Part shown: positions 4,619 to 5,103 of the stretch, piece after piece
Position numbering within the stretch: the first letter of the stretch is position 1
Layout of the letters: every line of letters starts with the position of its first letter
Assembly: GCA_009691815.1 (NCBI GenBank)
Contig: SIAL01000268.1
Location: 1 to 5,103 of the forward strand
Length of the DNA stretch: 5,103 bases
Source of the DNA: Gemmataceae bacterium
GTDB lineage: Bacteria > Planctomycetota > Planctomycetia > Gemmatales > Gemmataceae
Direction: 5' to 3'
Notes under the pieces: generated by a model
Database searches by the model: none
Told to the model about the DNA's origin: nothing
Seen by the model: only the letters and a program-made list of their open reading frames with translations
Translations under genes and position numbers: made by a program

Positions 4619-5103
4619 ATTGCCAAACCGCAAAACCTCTCCTTTTGGATTATGTTTATGGCGCCCTTGAAAGCGTTGAAAGCCAACCTCTTGAACAGCA
4701 CCTAACAGGCTGTGGCCCATGCCAACAAGCTTTGGTTTGGACGAAAAGTTGCCAAATAAAACTTAAACAAGCCTCATTGGAAGCGTTTCCCGAGCTCCAA
4801 TTCCAAGCCGAAACCCTGTTGAACCCGCTCCTTTCTGCCCCACCTGTTAAGGCCAGAAAATGGTCAAGCTCTCGATGGGCCTTTTTGGTTGCAGCTGCGG
4901 TCCTTATCCTCCTTTTCCCCGTTTGGTTCCTGTTTTTGAATCAAGAAAATGGCCAAGGTCCTAGAGGACAGGAATTTGTATTTGCCGATCAAGATGGACG
5001 AAAAACCGGGCTGGAACTTGCTCAATTGGAGTTGGTTTTTAAGGAAGCGGTAGCCCTTGCCAAGGATCCCAATCGGGTGGATCAGGCCCAATCCAACTTC
5101 TCC
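4615..5103 (+). CDS. Membrane-anchored zinc-finger (ZAS-like) anti-sigma factor, 3'-truncated by window edge
   Basis: The frame is open from the ATG at 4615 to the last base (163 codons), so the C-terminus lies outside the window. The N-terminal cytoplasmic domain has C3 and then H29-x3-C33-x2-C36 (QHLTGCGPCQQAL), the zinc-binding anti-sigma motif that holds ECF sigma factors inactive; another Cys is at 46. A single hydrophobic segment at about 88-108 (WAFLVAAAVLILLFPVWFLFL), after a basic RKWSSSR, predicts a membrane anchor with the remainder outside the cytoplasm. The visible outer part is hydrophilic and has no domain I recognise. The ATG overlaps the sigma stop in an ATGA junction with a strong ribosome site, so the two proteins should be made together in one operon. 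Cognate partnership is inferred from this arrangement. Confidence 0.87.
   Translation, partial: MNCQTAKPLLLDYVYGALESVESQPLEQHLTGCGPCQQALVWTKSCQIKLKQASLEAFPELQFQAETLLNPLLSAPPVKARKWSSSRWAFLVAAAVLILLFPVWFLFLNQENGQGPRGQEFVFADQDGRKTGLELAQLELVFKEAVALAKDPNRVDQAQSNFS

Overview
This window looks like a chromosomal segment of a planctomycete or close relative. The evidence is indirect. The EngA/Der GTPase has wording I associate with planctomycete Der (a divergent second P-loop GRRNSGKST, GVRKRKSVKGDIEFYSL, IPISRVDK). The other genes (a secreted HEAT-repeat protein, an ECF sigma/anti-sigma pair, a free-standing sigma region 1.1 protein) also suit that phylum. Base composition looks moderate and uniform, with no mobile element, tRNA, rRNA or CRISPR. 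TGA is used as an ordinary stop by der and by the ECF sigma gene, so the standard bacterial code applies.

Layout: (1) 1-1488 (+), der/engA, lacking only its first few codons at the left edge. (2) 1514-2962 (-), an exported or membrane-anchored HEAT-repeat protein convergent with der; its N-terminus carries an 18-bp tandem duplication. (3) 3085-3618 (+), a peroxiredoxin-like (PRXL2/SelU, AhpC-TSA_2 type) protein whose reading frame is interrupted by one in-frame TGA at 3199-3201. That TGA sits where relatives have the first Cys of the CxxC redox motif, and a 7-bp hairpin with a GUU loop follows 14 nt downstream. This is best read as a selenoprotein (UxxC) with a bacterial SECIS; conventional gene calling would lose its first 48 residues. 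(4) 3624-3803 (-), a 59-residue protein consisting of little more than a sigma-70 region 1.1 domain, 5 nt from the end of gene 3. (5) 3804-4003, an intergenic region with three inverted repeats, one with a 14-bp stem. (6) 4004-4618 (+), an ECF sigma factor with a probable TTG start. (7) 4615-5103 (+), its overlapping anti-sigma factor with a Cys/His zinc motif and one membrane segment, running off the right edge.

How they may work together: genes 6 and 7 form a translationally coupled sigma/anti-sigma unit. Gene 4 is transcribed divergently from it and could share its control region. The anti-sigma Cys/His spacing matches that of redox-sensing RsrA as I recall it, and the neighbouring selenoprotein is a predicted thiol/selenol oxidoreductase, so a shared redox-stress theme is possible but is inference. 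The two main points of interest are the overlooked selenoprotein with its SECIS and the stand-alone sigma 1.1 domain beside an ECF operon.
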